Source: Candidatus Sericytochromatia bacterium (GTDB lineage: Bacteria > Cyanobacteriota > Sericytochromatia > JACMPN01). Taken from it: 6,307 nucleotides of DNA. Location: NCBI GenBank assembly GCA_014377495.1, contig JACMPN010000529.1:1-6307 (forward strand), read 5' to 3'. Positions within the stretch are counted from its first letter, which is position 1, and each line of letters opens with the position of its first letter. The notes under the pieces are model-generated. The model worked only from the letters and a program-made list of their open reading frames with translations. It had not been told where the DNA came from and did not search any database. Shown here piece by piece: positions 5,692 through 6,307 of the stretch. Made by a program: the position numbers and the translations under genes.

Positions 5692-6307
5692 CTAGGCTTT
5701 GGTCGATCGCATCGGCGTGTCGGAACGTCCCATCGGGGTCTCACCGGTGCCTTTGTGGGGTTGCCAGGGGGCTTGCAGGAGTTCTTGCCAGAAGGTCTCG
5801 AACGCGGCGGCGTGGTTCGGCCGGATCGTCAGCACCTGGCGGCAGAGCTCCCGGGCGCCGCCCGGCTGATCCAGGTGCACGTACAGACGGGCCAGACCCG
5901 TCAGTAGCCAGGGATCTGGCAGTCCGAGCCGCTGGCCCCATTGCCAGGCCCGCAGCGCCCGGCCCACATCCCCGGCGGCCATCGCCCACTCGCCAGCCAC
6001 CACATACGTCTGGGTCTCGGCCGGATCGAGCCTGGCCACGGTCGACAGGCCCTGCCATGCCGTCTGCGTGTCACCGGCCAGCCAGGCAAGCTCGGCATCT
6101 GCCAGGTGTCGCCAGAGCCCGGGTGGTAATGTCGCCCAGACGGTCCGTGCCGTCGCCCGGTCACCCCGGCGCCAGGCCTGCTCGCCGTGCCAGTAAGCCC
6201 CGCGCGGGGCAGTCAGGGCCCGCTCGGCCCGCGGGGCCGGGGTCGGCGAGCCCGTGCCGCCCAAAAGTTGCACGAAACGGGCAGAATCGTGTCCTGACCC
6301 ACCTTCG
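5692..6307 (-). CDS. Tetratricopeptide-repeat protein, 3' part
   Basis: The reading frame is open from the window edge to a TAG at 5692-5694, giving 204 visible residues; the start lies outside. A GTG at 6273 could serve as a start, but the frame continues open upstream (EGGSGHDSARF), so I treat the gene as truncated by the window. The visible part contains about four helix-turn-helix repeats with TPR spacing, for example AYWHGEQAWRRGDRATARTV, ADAELAWLAGDTQTAWQGLS, AGEWAMAAGDVGRALRAW and TGLARLYVHLDQPGGAREL, with the typical small residues at the helix crossings (A, G) and repeat ends such as ARLDPAE and LTIRPNH. The last 25 residues are polar and probably unstructured. TPR domains mediate protein contacts; the partner is not evident. 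The gene converges on the peptidase gene with an 81-base spacer, so the two are not an operon. Confidence 0.85.
   Translation of the reverse strand, partial: EGGSGHDSARFVQLLGGTGSPTPAPRAERALTAPRGAYWHGEQAWRRGDRATARTVWATLPPGLWRHLADAELAWLAGDTQTAWQGLSTVARLDPAETQTYVVAGEWAMAAGDVGRALRAWQWGQRLGLPDPWLLTGLARLYVHLDQPGGARELCRQVLTIRPNHAAAFETFWQELLQAPWQPHKGTGETPMGRSDTPMRSTKA

Overview
The window is a GC-rich stretch (very strong G/C preference at third codon positions, AGGAGG-type ribosome binding sites) from a bacterial chromosome. The pgk-tpiA pair, the purine-rich Shine-Dalgarno sites and the tandem M16B peptidase suggest a proteobacterium or a relative. Nothing in the sequence fixes the genus, and no mobile element, CRISPR array, tRNA or rRNA is visible.

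Layout: (1) 1-194 is the leader of pgk. (2) 195-2209 is a tight two-gene glycolytic unit, pgk then tpiA, separated by two bases. (3) 2210-2364 holds a hairpin after tpiA, a weak promoter candidate and a leader with competing hairpins around a perfect Shine-Dalgarno. (4) 2365-2490 encodes a 41-residue single-pass membrane protein that is too short for routine gene calling. (5) 2491-2985 has no confidently recognised gene. It contains a possible 82-codon ORF on the minus strand (2537-2785) with coding-like codon use but no ribosome binding site, then a spacer that would be a divergent promoter region if that ORF is real. (6) 2986-5610 encodes an 874-residue cytoplasmic-looking M16 zinc peptidase in which an active and an inactive half are fused; the start is a TTG embedded in a self-complementary Shine-Dalgarno. 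(7) 5611-5691 is a short convergent spacer with a hairpin. (8) 5692-6307 is the 3' part of a minus-strand tetratricopeptide-repeat gene running off the window.

How the genes work together: Pgk and TpiA act in the middle of glycolysis/gluconeogenesis (or the Calvin cycle) and are almost certainly co-transcribed. The small membrane protein, the 82-codon ORF, the M16 peptidase and the TPR protein have no visible metabolic link to them. The most interesting unexplained part is 2316-2490: a small membrane-protein gene whose Shine-Dalgarno lies beside or inside alternative RNA hairpins built from repeated GATCG/CGATC segments.
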